From: Chitinophaga oryzae
Lineage (GTDB): Bacteria > Bacteroidota > Bacteroidia > Chitinophagales > Chitinophagaceae
Direction of reading: 5' to 3'
Length of the DNA: 64,000 nt
Assembly: GCF_012516375.2 (NCBI RefSeq)
Contig: NZ_CP051204.2
Location: forward strand, 6,324,001-6,388,000
Shown here: piece by piece, positions 1-11,400 of the stretch
Layout: each line of letters opens with the position of its first letter
Numbering within the stretch: position 1 is the stretch's first letter
Made by a program: the position numbers and the translations under genes
The notes under the pieces: model-generated
The model's input: only the letters and a program-made list of their open reading frames with translations
Database searches by the model: none
Told to the model about the DNA's origin: nothing

Positions 1-520
1 TTCGTTATTGCCGGCGTCAACATAATACAAGCGCGGATACTGCCCGCCGTCCCACGTAAGAACGTAAGCCCCCTGTTGCTGACGGGCAGCTTCACTGGTT
101 GCATAGGCACTCATAACATGGCTTGTGACATGCATATAACTGGAATAGGAAAATAACTTTCCGGCAAGTGGTAGCTTGTCGTGGTAAGCCCATCGATGGA
201 GAATAGATTCGTTCAGTTCTTCTTCATGATAAGGCGCCGCCGGGAGCACTGTCATTCCGGCAGCGCTGTTTACCGGCAGCGCTGCCTCGCCCGTCGAGAA
301 AGGACCGGTCCCATGCCATCCGTCAATAACAAAATGATCTACAGCATCAGCAGTTAAACCTCCCTCTGCCAGGATAGCGCAGATACTTTCCAGGTCATCA
401 ATACCGCTGTATCTTGGGTTATTGGACAACTTTTCCATTTCCACACTGAATATCAGCACTCCATCACGGATTACAGCAATACCGCCGTCATGTGTTAGTT
501 TAATACCACAAACTATCATG
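1..520 (-). CDS. NodU/CmcH-family carbamoyltransferase, 5' part only
   Basis: This is the N-terminal ~173 residues of a carbamoyltransferase; the 3' end lies beyond the left edge. The frame starts MIVCGIKLTHDGGIA and continues with VFSVEMEKL-like and NNPRYS segments typical of the NodU/CmcH/TobZ N-terminal Kae1-like domain. The sequence HVTSH near residue 131 matches the HxxxH metal-binding pair of that fold, and WDGG lies shortly after. Family members move a carbamoyl group from carbamoyl phosphate, through an adenylate, to a hydroxyl on a sugar or antibiotic. The ATG begins 2 nt after the stop of the upstream NRPS gene, so translation is probably coupled and the enzyme most likely tailors the peptide or its sugar. 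The acceptor cannot be read from sequence. Confidence 0.88.
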
Positions 521-522
521 TA

Positions 523-3500
523 TTAAAAATTGAAATTAAAGTCTTCTGTTACCTGCTGCTTAAGCTCTCCGACGGGCATATTCTCATCTGTCAGGCTGAG
601 CGTCCTTACCGGCACATGGGGCAGCGCGACCGCCAGTTCCGCCGTCTTTCTGAACAGGCGCCAGAGATGATCAATCGTTCCGGCGCTGAAGAGACCGGTA
701 TTATAGGTTATCTCCACCGCTATCTCCCCTTGCCGGTCCCACATATTAATAATCAGATCGTACTTGCTGTAAACAGCCTGATTCACGGATTTCTCGACCA
801 CAGGTATTTCATTACCTGTATGGACATGCTGCGAGCGTGGGACATAGCCATCATTAAAGGAGATCGCCACATCAAAAAGCGGCGCACGGCCGCCGGCGCT
901 GCTGATATTGAGATGGTCTATCAGCATGTCCAGCGGAAAATACCAGTTTTCCACGGCGGCTATCACCCGCTGCGCTACTTTATGCAATATGGCATAGTAT
1001 GAATCTTCAGTTCCGATGTTTAACCGCAGCGGCCATGTGTTAATAAAAAATCCAATCTGGTCCAGCAAGTCCGGATGATACCTCCCGGCATCCACAATCC
1101 CCACAATGATATCATCCTGGGCTGTAACCCGATGGAACACAATTTCCCATACGGTCAGCAAGTTCATAAAGATGGTAGTCCGCTGCTCTGCGGCTATCCG
1201 GTAAAGATGATCGCTGCCGGACCTGTCCAGCGACCGCGTGATGATAGCGCCCTGGTAGGTCCGCCTTGCAGGTCTTGGAAAGTCGACAGGTATCTCCAAA
1301 GAGGGCAATATTCCGGAGAAATGATCCAGCCAGTATTTCCGGCTCTTGTTTTCTTTATCACCGACCTTTTGATGATACCACATCGCAAAGTCTTTGTATT
1401 GTACTGGCAGAGGGTTTAACGGATATGTACCGCTGCCGTACGCATGGTACAAAAGTGACAGCTCATGAAACAGTACTTCCATAGACCAGCCATCTGTGAT
1501 AATATGATGAATTGAAAACAATAGCAGGTGATTTTCAGCTCCCGTCCTGATAAGCGTTATCCGGAAAAGGGGGGCCATCGTAAGATCAAAGGGCATTTTA
1601 GAAGCCTCATAAGTGATCTCGTCGATGACAGTGGGCTTCTTCCGCTCTTCCACGTCTGACAGGTCCACAAAACGGATGTCCGGTTTTACCGCCATCGCTT
1701 CCAGTACCTGCTGATGAGGTTCTCCCTGTATGGTAACAAACACCGTTCTCAGACTTTCGTGCCGTGCTATCAGGGCTGTAAATGCCCAGGTCAGCGCCTC
1801 CATATCCGGTTCTCCTGCTATCGCCGCGGCATTGAACAACAGATACGCCCCCCGGGCGGCCTCTATCTGGTCCATAAGCCAGATCTGCTTTTGCTGATGG
1901 GAAAGCGGGTAAAATGGTTGATGTTCTACCAGCGGGATACACAGGGCAGGTTGTTTTCCGGCTGCTGAAAGGAAGGCTGCCTGCTCTCTGATAGTGGGTT
2001 TAAGAAACACCTGCGGCAATGTAAACTCGACGTTAAAGGTTTCTCTTATCCTAAAGGCAAGCTGATTGGCCCGAAGGGAATGACCGCCTGCCGCAAAAAA
2101 ATTATCATGGACACCTATCTCTTTATCATCAAGGACCTCCGTCCATATTTGCAGGATCTGCTTTTCCGTATTATTAACCGGCAAGCCGCTCTCGCCAGCA
2201 TCACCGGGCGTTATGGCCATAAGCCTGTTCCGGTCCTTTTTGCCGTTTGTTGTCAGGGGTATAGCGTCCATTTTTATGAGATACCGGGGTATCATATAAT
2301 AGGGCAACACGCTGGTCAGCAAATCCCTGATATCAGCGGGGCTATCCGGTTTACCTTCCCACAGCACATAATACCCTGTAAGATATACCTGGCTGCTGCT
2401 ATCTTTTTTATCAACTACCACCACCTCTTTTACCACCGGAAGGCTCATGATGGCCCGTTCAACTTCCTCCAGCTCTATACGGTGGCCCTGTACCTTTACC
2501 TGTAAGTCCTTTCTGCCATAAAATGCAATATTGCCGTCGGGAAGAAACAATCCGGTATCTCCTGTCCTGTAAACGGGCCTTTGTTCCGATATTCCGGACG
2601 GTAGGGCAGCAAAAAAGGCGGACGTCAACTCCGGGCGGTTCAGATAGCCCGCGCCCACACCTGCGCCCCCGGCATATATTTCTCCTTTAACGCCTACCGG
2701 GCAACGTTGCTGATAACGATCGAGAATATACACCTGCATATTCTGCACAGGTTTTCCGACAGGCACAGGCTCACAGCTGTCAGCAACAGGAATGAAATAA
2801 TGTGTTATATCATCTGATGCTTCTGTAGGCCCATAAGCATTTACCAGTGGAATATCCGGATAACGGGCATACCAGCGGTCCACCAGTTCCCGTCTGATCG
2901 TTTCTCCGGTAACGATCAGGTACCTGAGGAAGCTCAACTGAAAATCATTTCCGTACCTGTCGATGTCATCCAGTAGGGCGGCAAGGTAAGAAGGAACTAC
3001 CTGAAGAACAGTCACCTTGTCTTTAACAACCGCTTGTATAAAACGAACAGGCTCCAGCTGCAATTCCTGATCATAAATAACAACTTTCCCTCCCGTCAGC
3101 AGCGGACTTAACATCTGCCAAACGGATATATCAAATGTGGCTGCCGCTGTTTGTGCCAGCACGGTCAGACCGTCCAATGACAGGTCTGCGATTTTGGCCT
3201 GAATATGGTTCATCATTCCCCGGTGATAGATTACTGCACCTTTAGGAGCGCCGGTAGAACCGGAAGTAAACAACACATAAGCAGTTGACTCGTCTATCCT
3301 GGTGTCATCCATTACTTCAGGCAAACCCTCTTCCGTCATTTCTTCGGTCAGCGGGACCACCTTCTGCCCCTGCAGCAGCTCTTCCAGTTCCGTGCGAACT
3401 ATCCGGTAGTCTGTAATAACAAAGGCCGGCGCAGCGTCGTCCAGTACCTGCCGGATACGGCCGGCAGGCTGGGTGTAATCTACCGGCAGATAAACCGCCC

Positions 3501-6500
3501 CACATCGCCATAAGGCCAGGATGGTTTCTATCATTTTTATGGAACGTGGCAACAATACAGCCACGATATCCCCCGCTTTCACACCGTTCAGATGTTTCAG
3601 CCACGAAGCATATACTGTCACCCGGTGACTGAGATCTTTATAGGTAATACTGTTCTGTGCATGTTGTATCGCTATCCGGGCATCATCCTTGTGTGCGGTA
3701 CAAATCAGCTCGCTGATTTTCAATTCAGGCACTTTTCTCACCGGGCCACAGGAAAATGCCAACAGCTGTTTTTGTTCGTCTTTGCTGAGCAGCTCTTCCA
3801 CGCGCAGATCATCACATTCTTCCGCAAACTGCCGCAGAATACCGCAATAATAATGGCCCAGACGCTCCAGCTCGCACTCACTATATAACCCTGGCCGGGT
3901 TTTGATATTAACGGAGAAATGATTGCCCCATCTTACAATGTCCAGATCAAAAAGGGTATTGGTCTTATCGTAATCTCCGATCATTGCATCCGTAGTATTC
4001 ACTTCAGGAGCACCATCACTAAAAACGTGAAAGTCCAGATAATCGAATACTACATCAAAAAAGGGGTTGGATTTTCCGTCGTGTGCTTTTACCAGCTCGG
4101 TCATCTTTAGCAAAGGCAGGCAATCGACATGTTTCAGCGCATTCAATTTGTGGTTCATGTCAGCTATGGTACGCTGGCACCCGGAATAAGTATCCAGTTT
4201 TACCCTTACCGGAATTGTATTCAGAAAACAGCCTAGTATCTTATCTCCGTCTGTTGTTTCGGGGCGGTTATTAGACACTAGTCCCAATAGTACTTCATCC
4301 TCTCCGGTAGTGAATTTTACCATAAATGCAAAAGCAAGAAAAAAGAGACTTTTGACATTGTAGTTCCGTTGGGCCGAATAACGGATAAGGGCATTGGCAA
4401 CTACGCCGTCCAACGGCACATGGAAACGGGCAATGCCCGTAGCGCCGGTCTTTCGTTGCTCCTGATATGTTTTATAAAAAGGTAATGGTGTCCTTGAAAA
4501 ACCGCTTAGTTCTTTTTGCCAGTACTCAATGACGGATGTTTCGCGGGCAGCGGCCCATTGCCGGAGGACAAAATCTTTGTAGGTTGCTTTCAGGGCTGCT
4601 GGTATGAATGTTCGGTCTTTTCTCACCTGAGAATACAGGTTTGACAATTCCGTTAAAAAAGAGGCGTTGCTCCAGCCATCTATAATGGCATGGTGGCACG
4701 CAAACAGCATACCAATATCATTTCCGCCCAGCCGATATACAGACAAACGCCACAGCCCGGGGACATCTTCGCTGAAAGGATGCTGTAAATCAGCTGCCAT
4801 AACATCATGCAGCCATTCCTGCTGCTTTGTTTTGTCCAGTGCTGAGAGATTTATGAAATCAATGTTCTTCGTTACCTCTTTATGCAGTATCTGGATAGGT
4901 ATGCCAAACCTCGCCTGGTGAAAGGACGTGCGCAGGATCCCGTGCTTATGCACCAGTTTCCGGACAGCGTCCCTGAAAGCTTCCATATCAAAATCAGGGT
5001 CAACAAATTGTGAAAACATCTGATCATGATAGGTACCACCCTGCGGATCAAGGCTGCTTTGAATCAGCATTCCCCGTTGAATGTCGGCTATAGGATAAAA
5101 GTCCTCCCAGCCGGCTGGCAGATCTGCGGCATGTTCTCTCAGTATCGCCGCCCTGAGCATTTCTGATTCGGCGATTATCGCTTCCCATTGTTCCGCGTTT
5201 TTTTTGTGTTTCAGTTTTCCATCAATCACTGCGGCCAATGAGGTTATATCCGGATGCATAAAGATATCTTTCACCTGGACATCCGTCTGCCACTTGCTGT
5301 TAATTTCAGCGACCAGCCGTATCGCTTTGATAGAATCGCCCCCTGCACTAAAAAAGCTATCTGACGCCCCAACAGCATCCATCTTAAGAAAAGCTTTCCA
5401 AAGACTTTGCAGCTCACCTTTTATACCTGTCAATGGTCCTTCAGCCGGTCCTCTCCCGGCTTCTGCTGTCAGCATCAGATCCAGGCGCTTATAGTCAACT
5501 TTACCGTTGGAGGTCAGTGGTATTTCCTCCAGCAGCACGAAAAGAGAGGGGACCATATAAGCCGGCAATCTTTCCGACAGATACACCTTCAATGCATGTG
5601 TATCTTTCAAATCCTTCGCTACTATAAAAGCAACGATGTTCAGCTCTTTTCTTGCCACAATCACCACCTCGCCAATACCGGGATAGTGCTGAATGGTTTT
5701 TTTAATTTCATCCGGCTCGATACGGTATCCCCGTATCTTTACCTGATTGTCCTTTCTGCCCTGATAGATGAGCTCGCCCCTGGTATTGACATAACCGATA
5801 TCACCTGACAGATAACCCCGTTCTCCGTCAAACGCCGGTGAGTTAACGAATCGCTCAGCGGTCAGCGTTGTCCGGTTAAGATATCCTCTTCCAAGTCCGG
5901 CGCCTATTACCACGATTTCACCCGTAATACCGGGAGGAACAGGGCGATGATGGCGATCTACCACCAATAGCTTCAACGTAGGAATGGGCCTGCCTATATT
6001 GCTGACACCCCTGTGAATATCCTCCTCCGTAATCTGTTTGAAAGTCACATGTACGGTCGTTTCCGTGATGCCATACATATTAATGAACTGGATTCCCTGA
6101 TGATAATTCATCCAATAGATCAGCGCTTCGGGCTGAAGAGCATCTCCCCCAAAGATCACATACCGGAGCGCGAGCGGCGTTATTTGCGGCTGTTGCCTAA
6201 CATAGTCTGACAATACGCTGAATATGGGCGGCACCTGGTTCAATACTGTCACACACCGGTACAGGAGTTTTCTATAAACCAGCGCCGGATCGCGCACGTC
6301 AGCATCAGACAGTATTACCAGTTTTCCACCATACAGCAACGCACCGAACATCTCCCATACAGAAAAGTCAAAACATACAGAGTGAAACAGCGTCCATATG
6401 GAAGACCTATTAAAGTCAAACTGAAACCGTTCATTAAAAAGCAGTCTGACCACATTCCTGTGTTCTATCATCATGCCTTTGGGCACCCCTTGTGATCCGG

Positions 6501-8376
6501 ATGTATAGATGATATAGGCAAGGTTATCGGGCCGGGGCCTGCGGAGGTTGTATGGTGTCGTCTGCAAAATACGCTCCCATTCATCTTCGATAAATACTAT
6601 CCTTACCCCTTCCAGGCCCTTTAGTTTTTCCATAAAACGGACCGAGGTGACCAACACTGTGCAGGCCGCATCGTCAAGAACAGACTGTATCCGCCGGATA
6701 CCATATTCCTGGTCAACAGGCAGATAGGCGCAGCCGGAACGAAGAATAGCCATGATAACGATGGGGTTCCATTCGGACCGGTCAAACATGCAGCCTACTA
6801 TATTTTCTTCCGGCAGCGCAAACTTTGTATCGAGATAGCAGGCCAGCTTTTGAGAAACCAGCGACAAACAACCATAGGAAATATCACCGCTTGCCGCTGA
6901 CAATGCGATCCGACCGGGATAATCACCGGCTATCTGATCAAACAGGCTGACAATGGTTTCCTCCCGCGGGAAATCAACCGCGGCGTTATCCAGCGGCTCA
7001 TAGACAGCAGCGAGCGTATCAGAAGGCAGCAGGCTGACAGCCGGTAATGGTATGTCCGGCGTTGTACTCAGGGTAGTTATCAGGTGATTAAAGTGATGGA
7101 AAATATTGTCAATGATCTGTGGGGCAAACCTTGCATCATTACAGGTAATGGTGTATCTGAGATCATTTTCATGCGTGAATACGATGATGAAATCGTAGTT
7201 TGTCTTCTCATAGGCAGTTGCATCTGTGACCTGATACCGGGCGCCGTCATGCTGTTTTCCAACAGTATCATGAGCAGCGTCTATTACCGGGAGAGACTGT
7301 TGCTGAAAAACAAAGAGGTGATCAAATAACATCCCTTCCCCTATATCAGAGAAATTTTTTATTTCTGCCAGAGAGGCGTAGTGATACTCCTGTTGGTATA
7401 AAGCTCCCGCATGGGCCTGTTTCAGCATCTCTGCAAAGCTACAGTAGTCATCCACGGTAAAGCGGCAGGGAATTGTATTGATAAACAGTCCTACAGCCTC
7501 TTCCATACCTTCCATATCGGTCATCCTTCCCGAAACAACGGTACCGAATATGACATCCTGCGTATCATTATACTTCATGAGGATCACTGCCCACATCGCC
7601 TGCAGCAGCAAATTGACTGTTACCTTCTGCTGCCGGGCGAGTGAAATCAGTTTTTGTGTTTGTTTATCATCAAAAACATATGCATGATCCTGTATTGATT
7701 CCGTTGCGGGCATGTGTTCCGGGATGACCGGCAGCCGGGGAACAGACGCCAGCGTATGATATCCGTTGAGGTATTCTTTCCAAAAACTGACCACTGTTTC
7801 GCTTTCAGTTGCGGTAATCCGCCTGATAAAATCACGGAAACGAAAAGCCGGTGGTGCCAGCGGCACTTGTTCTCCGAGGAAGTGCGTATAGGCATAAAGG
7901 TATTCCCGCATGAGAATATGCTGGCTCATACCATCCATAATAATATGATGCCAGCTCCATATCAGCTCATAGGCTTCATCAGCCAGTTGCAGTACCGCAA
8001 CACGAAACAATATGTCCTTCCGGAGATCAAAATATTTGTCTTTATCTGTCCGCTTAAATGCTTCCAGATAGTCATTCTGCGCTTCCTGCGGGATATTTCT
8101 CAGGTCCTCAAAAATCAATGCCGGCGTTCTTTCCTTCAGCACTATCTGCACCGGATGTGCTGCTTTCGTATAATTAAAAACCGTTCTCAGCACATCATGC
8201 CGGCTTACCAGCCATTGGAGGCTTTTTTCCACTGCCAACAGGTCCATGCTTCCGGACAACCTGTATGAAGCCTGCAGAAAGTAGGCCGGAGCCCCTTCCA
8301 ACAGCGAATGGAAAAGTATTCCCTGTTGCATGGGAGACAGCAAGTAAATATTGTCGATATTTTCGGAGGATAACAT
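523..8376 (-). CDS. NRPS, C-A(Thr)-T-C-A-T-C
   Basis: Two-module non-ribosomal peptide synthetase of 2617 aa with an extra C-terminal condensation domain. Approximate order: C1 1-440 (HHIIMDG), A1 470-980, T1 985-1060 (GGDSI), C2 1090-1530 (HHAIIDG), A2 1560-2070 (TSGSTG; NGKKD), T2 2075-2145 (GGHSL), C3 2150-2595 (HHIITDG). Pocket residues of A1 read D-F-W-N-I-G-M-V-H, the classic threonine code. A2 reads D-I-W-Q-I-T-A-D-D, which I cannot assign. C2, just after the Thr module, opens with an unusual YPIADIQRGM motif. The protein ends FNFNF directly after C3 and has no thioesterase, so it must hand its chain to another protein or finish by another route. It begins 36 nt after the preceding NRPS gene. 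Confidence 0.95.
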   Translation of the reverse strand: MLSSENIDNIYLLSPMQQGILFHSLLEGAPAYFLQASYRLSGSMDLLAVEKSLQWLVSRHDVLRTVFNYTKAAHPVQIVLKERTPALIFEDLRNIPQEAQNDYLEAFKRTDKDKYFDLRKDILFRVAVLQLADEAYELIWSWHHIIMDGMSQHILMREYLYAYTHFLGEQVPLAPPAFRFRDFIRRITATESETVVSFWKEYLNGYHTLASVPRLPVIPEHMPATESIQDHAYVFDDKQTQKLISLARQQKVTVNLLLQAMWAVILMKYNDTQDVIFGTVVSGRMTDMEGMEEAVGLFINTIPCRFTVDDYCSFAEMLKQAHAGALYQQEYHYASLAEIKNFSDIGEGMLFDHLFVFQQQSLPVIDAAHDTVGKQHDGARYQVTDATAYEKTNYDFIIVFTHENDLRYTITCNDARFAPQIIDNIFHHFNHLITTLSTTPDIPLPAVSLLPSDTLAAVYEPLDNAAVDFPREETIVSLFDQIAGDYPGRIALSAASGDISYGCLSLVSQKLACYLDTKFALPEENIVGCMFDRSEWNPIVIMAILRSGCAYLPVDQEYGIRRIQSVLDDAACTVLVTSVRFMEKLKGLEGVRIVFIEDEWERILQTTPYNLRRPRPDNLAYIIYTSGSQGVPKGMMIEHRNVVRLLFNERFQFDFNRSSIWTLFHSVCFDFSVWEMFGALLYGGKLVILSDADVRDPALVYRKLLYRCVTVLNQVPPIFSVLSDYVRQQPQITPLALRYVIFGGDALQPEALIYWMNYHQGIQFINMYGITETTVHVTFKQITEEDIHRGVSNIGRPIPTLKLLVVDRHHRPVPPGITGEIVVIGAGLGRGYLNRTTLTAERFVNSPAFDGERGYLSGDIGYVNTRGELIYQGRKDNQVKIRGYRIEPDEIKKTIQHYPGIGEVVIVARKELNIVAFIVAKDLKDTHALKVYLSERLPAYMVPSLFVLLEEIPLTSNGKVDYKRLDLMLTAEAGRGPAEGPLTGIKGELQSLWKAFLKMDAVGASDSFFSAGGDSIKAIRLVAEINSKWQTDVQVKDIFMHPDITSLAAVIDGKLKHKKNAEQWEAIIAESEMLRAAILREHAADLPAGWEDFYPIADIQRGMLIQSSLDPQGGTYHDQMFSQFVDPDFDMEAFRDAVRKLVHKHGILRTSFHQARFGIPIQILHKEVTKNIDFINLSALDKTKQQEWLHDVMAADLQHPFSEDVPGLWRLSVYRLGGNDIGMLFACHHAIIDGWSNASFLTELSNLYSQVRKDRTFIPAALKATYKDFVLRQWAAARETSVIEYWQKELSGFSRTPLPFYKTYQEQRKTGATGIARFHVPLDGVVANALIRYSAQRNYNVKSLFFLAFAFMVKFTTGEDEVLLGLVSNNRPETTDGDKILGCFLNTIPVRVKLDTYSGCQRTIADMNHKLNALKHVDCLPLLKMTELVKAHDGKSNPFFDVVFDYLDFHVFSDGAPEVNTTDAMIGDYDKTNTLFDLDIVRWGNHFSVNIKTRPGLYSECELERLGHYYCGILRQFAEECDDLRVEELLSKDEQKQLLAFSCGPVRKVPELKISELICTAHKDDARIAIQHAQNSITYKDLSHRVTVYASWLKHLNGVKAGDIVAVLLPRSIKMIETILALWRCGAVYLPVDYTQPAGRIRQVLDDAAPAFVITDYRIVRTELEELLQGQKVVPLTEEMTEEGLPEVMDDTRIDESTAYVLFTSGSTGAPKGAVIYHRGMMNHIQAKIADLSLDGLTVLAQTAAATFDISVWQMLSPLLTGGKVVIYDQELQLEPVRFIQAVVKDKVTVLQVVPSYLAALLDDIDRYGNDFQLSFLRYLIVTGETIRRELVDRWYARYPDIPLVNAYGPTEASDDITHYFIPVADSCEPVPVGKPVQNMQVYILDRYQQRCPVGVKGEIYAGGAGVGAGYLNRPELTSAFFAALPSGISEQRPVYRTGDTGLFLPDGNIAFYGRKDLQVKVQGHRIELEEVERAIMSLPVVKEVVVVDKKDSSSQVYLTGYYVLWEGKPDSPADIRDLLTSVLPYYMIPRYLIKMDAIPLTTNGKKDRNRLMAITPGDAGESGLPVNNTEKQILQIWTEVLDDKEIGVHDNFFAAGGHSLRANQLAFRIRETFNVEFTLPQVFLKPTIREQAAFLSAAGKQPALCIPLVEHQPFYPLSHQQKQIWLMDQIEAARGAYLLFNAAAIAGEPDMEALTWAFTALIARHESLRTVFVTIQGEPHQQVLEAMAVKPDIRFVDLSDVEERKKPTVIDEITYEASKMPFDLTMAPLFRITLIRTGAENHLLLFSIHHIITDGWSMEVLFHELSLLYHAYGSGTYPLNPLPVQYKDFAMWYHQKVGDKENKSRKYWLDHFSGILPSLEIPVDFPRPARRTYQGAIITRSLDRSGSDHLYRIAAEQRTTIFMNLLTVWEIVFHRVTAQDDIIVGIVDAGRYHPDLLDQIGFFINTWPLRLNIGTEDSYYAILHKVAQRVIAAVENWYFPLDMLIDHLNISSAGGRAPLFDVAISFNDGYVPRSQHVHTGNEIPVVEKSVNQAVYSKYDLIINMWDRQGEIAVEITYNTGLFSAGTIDHLWRLFRKTAELAVALPHVPVRTLSLTDENMPVGELKQQVTEDFNFNF

Positions 8377-8412
8377 GCTTATATGTGACGGTTTAATTAT
8401 CTGTTACCATAG

Positions 8413-11400
8413 CTATTCAAATATGGAATCTAATCCCTGGGGCGACAGTCCGTTATAATCAAAGGTCGGAGCTCCTGAAGGGATATCAGGCGGCCTTTTT
8501 ACCGGCACTGTGGCCTTTTGCATACAGGCAGCCAACTCCTTTAAATTCCCGGTCCGAAAAACGTCTTTAACATCCAGTATCCAGCCCTGGCTTTTGAGTT
8601 CCATCACCAGCCGGATAGCTTTTATGGAATCTCCGCCCAGCTCAAAGAAGTTTGACTGCATCCGTGCCTGTTTCATTTCCAGCACGGATGCTACTGACGT
8701 CAGCAATAGTCTTTCTTCCATCATTTCAGGAACGGAGCGCTGCTCTTCGGTATCATCCGGCATGCTGGCATTAAATGCCGCTTTCAACTTCAGCAGATCT
8801 ACCTTACCGCTGGCAGTGAGCGGGAAAGTCTCTATTGCCTGGAAATATGCAGGTATCATATAAGGCGGCAAACACTTTGTCAGGACACTTCTCAGCTGTG
8901 TTCTGATATCTTCAGCGTGTGGTGTCACTATGAAGGCCACCAGTACTTTATCTGCTCCCCTGTCGACCAGCAGTACTTTGGCATCAGTTACCAGCCTGCT
9001 GTTGACAATGTGATGGACAATTTCCTCCGGCTCGATACGATTGCCGTTGATTTTCACCTGATGATCGATCCTGCCTTTCAGCTCCAGATCTCCGGAAGGG
9101 AGAAAACGGCCCCAATCCCCTGTCTTATAGATAGTTTTCCCCAGGAATCCTTTCTCAACAAATACCTCAGCCGTTTTTTCCGCCATATTGAGATACCCTT
9201 TCCCTACGCCTGCCCCGCTTACGCATACCTGTCCGTATACCCAAGGCGGGCATAATTGCAGGTTATCGTCCAGTACATATACTTCCGCATTCTGCACCGC
9301 GTATCCTACCGGAACAGGATCTTCCACGGCAGCGGAAGTCAACCATGCATGCGTAATGGCATCCGAGGCTTCCGTCGGCCCGTATGAATTTAGTATCGGA
9401 GTTCCGGGGAAATAACCAAACCATTTACGTATATGTGACGCTGTTAATAATTCCCCTACTGTCACCAGTGTTTTCAGGCCCCTGAGCCCCACATGCAACT
9501 CCTGTTGCTGATCCATCGCAGCAAAGAGCAGGGATAAATAAGATGGTACCACCTGTAATACGCCTGCTCCGGAAACCGCCACACCACGGATAAGCGCTGC
9601 AGGGTTCGTTACTTCATCCTTCTCTAGAATGACTGTTTTGCCACCCGTAAACAGGGCTGCAAACAATTGCCATATTGAAACATCAAACCCCTGGGAAGCA
9701 TTTTGTATGACTACCGCGCTTTCATCCAGTCCAAGATCATGTACTTTCGCCTGAATATGGTTCAACATTCCCAAGTGACTAATGACAGCACCTTTGGGCT
9801 TACCTGTTGAACCGGAGGTATAGATGATATATGCATCATCCTCCAGGCTGGGGAAAGGCAGCCTTTGTTTCGGCAGCTCGCGGCTACAACGTGCGGTTGG
9901 CGGCGTGAACATACAGATTGGGATAGACAGCGCCGTCATAAAGAGGTGCTCATGGAGCAGATCTATGTTAGTAATGATCAATGCAGGAGCCGCATCTTCA
10001 AGTATGGTACCTATCCGGTGCTCAGGATAGGAAGGATCAACCGGCAGGTAAACCGCGCCGCATTGCCAAATAGCCAGTATGCTCTCCATCAGATGCAGTG
10101 ACCTTGGCAATAATACCGCTACGACATCTTTCGGTTGAATACGATAATTGTCTTTCAGTGAACGGGCCAGCAGTTGCACTCCGGAATCAAGTGCCAGATA
10201 GCTGAGTTGCTCGTGATGTGTACCTGCACATATATGTCCGGGCCATCGCAGGCTATGCTCGTATAGTCGTTCATTCAGGGAAACTGTATTTGTAAGATCT
10301 GTTTGTTTAAAAGCAGATCTTAGGATGCGCTTTTCTTCCGGCAACACAATATCAGCCTCACCTACAGGGCAGAAAGGATTGTTCAGCAACTGTTCGGCCA
10401 ACTGCAGGTACTGATCAACGATGGAGCAGGCATGTGCCTTATCAAAAAGGCCGGTATTATATCCGAAAGATATTTTCAGCTGACCGTCATGCTGGATAAA
10501 AACGATATTCAGATCGAACTTGATGGCATAGTTGTCGAGGCTGAAGCCATCGATACTAAAATCTTCGGGGGCCGTATCTGCTGAGATGCCGGCCAGTGTT
10601 TCTTCAAAATCCTGGAACTCTACCAAAACATCGAATATAGGTGAGCGATCCATTCTTCTTTTCACCTTCAGGTCCTGTATCATCAGGTCGAACGGATAAT
10701 CCTGGTGCTGATAGGCTTCCAGCAACGTCCGTTTTTCCGCAGACAAAACCGTATAGAAGTTCTCTTTGCTGTTGACCCTGGTCCGGAGCGGCACGGTATT
10801 CATGAAAAGCCCTATCTGGTCTTCCAGTTGCCCATGCGCTCTTCCTGCAATAGAAGTACCTAAAATCATATCCTCCTGGGCAGTATAGCGGTAAAATAAG
10901 GTCCTGCAAACCGACAATAACACCATGAACACACTGGCGCCTTCGGTGGCAGCTATTCTTTTTATTTTTTCTGTCAGTTGCGGTGGAATACCCTGTTCCA
11001 GCACAGCACCGACGAATGTTTTCTCCACAGGTCTCGATTTTGACAACGGTAAATCCAGAACCGGCAGTTCTCCGGACAGCCTGTCCTGCCAATAACGTCT
11101 GTGTTCCGTTACCGCCGGACCATTCAGTTGTTGATACTGCCATGCTACACAATCCTTGTATTGCAAGGTCCTGGGAGGGAGCTTAAAATGGGCGTCTTTC
11201 TTCAACTCGTTGTACAGGTAGTTCAGCTGATGCCGCATTATTTCCGTAGACCATCCATCAGAGACAAGGTGATGCACCAGAAAGAGCAATACAAACCTGT
11301 TTTTATCGTACCTGAAGAGACGAACACGGAATAACGGCCCCTTCGTGAAATCTATCCGCTGTTGCCGTTCCTGTTCTATCAACAGCTTTACATGCGCCAG

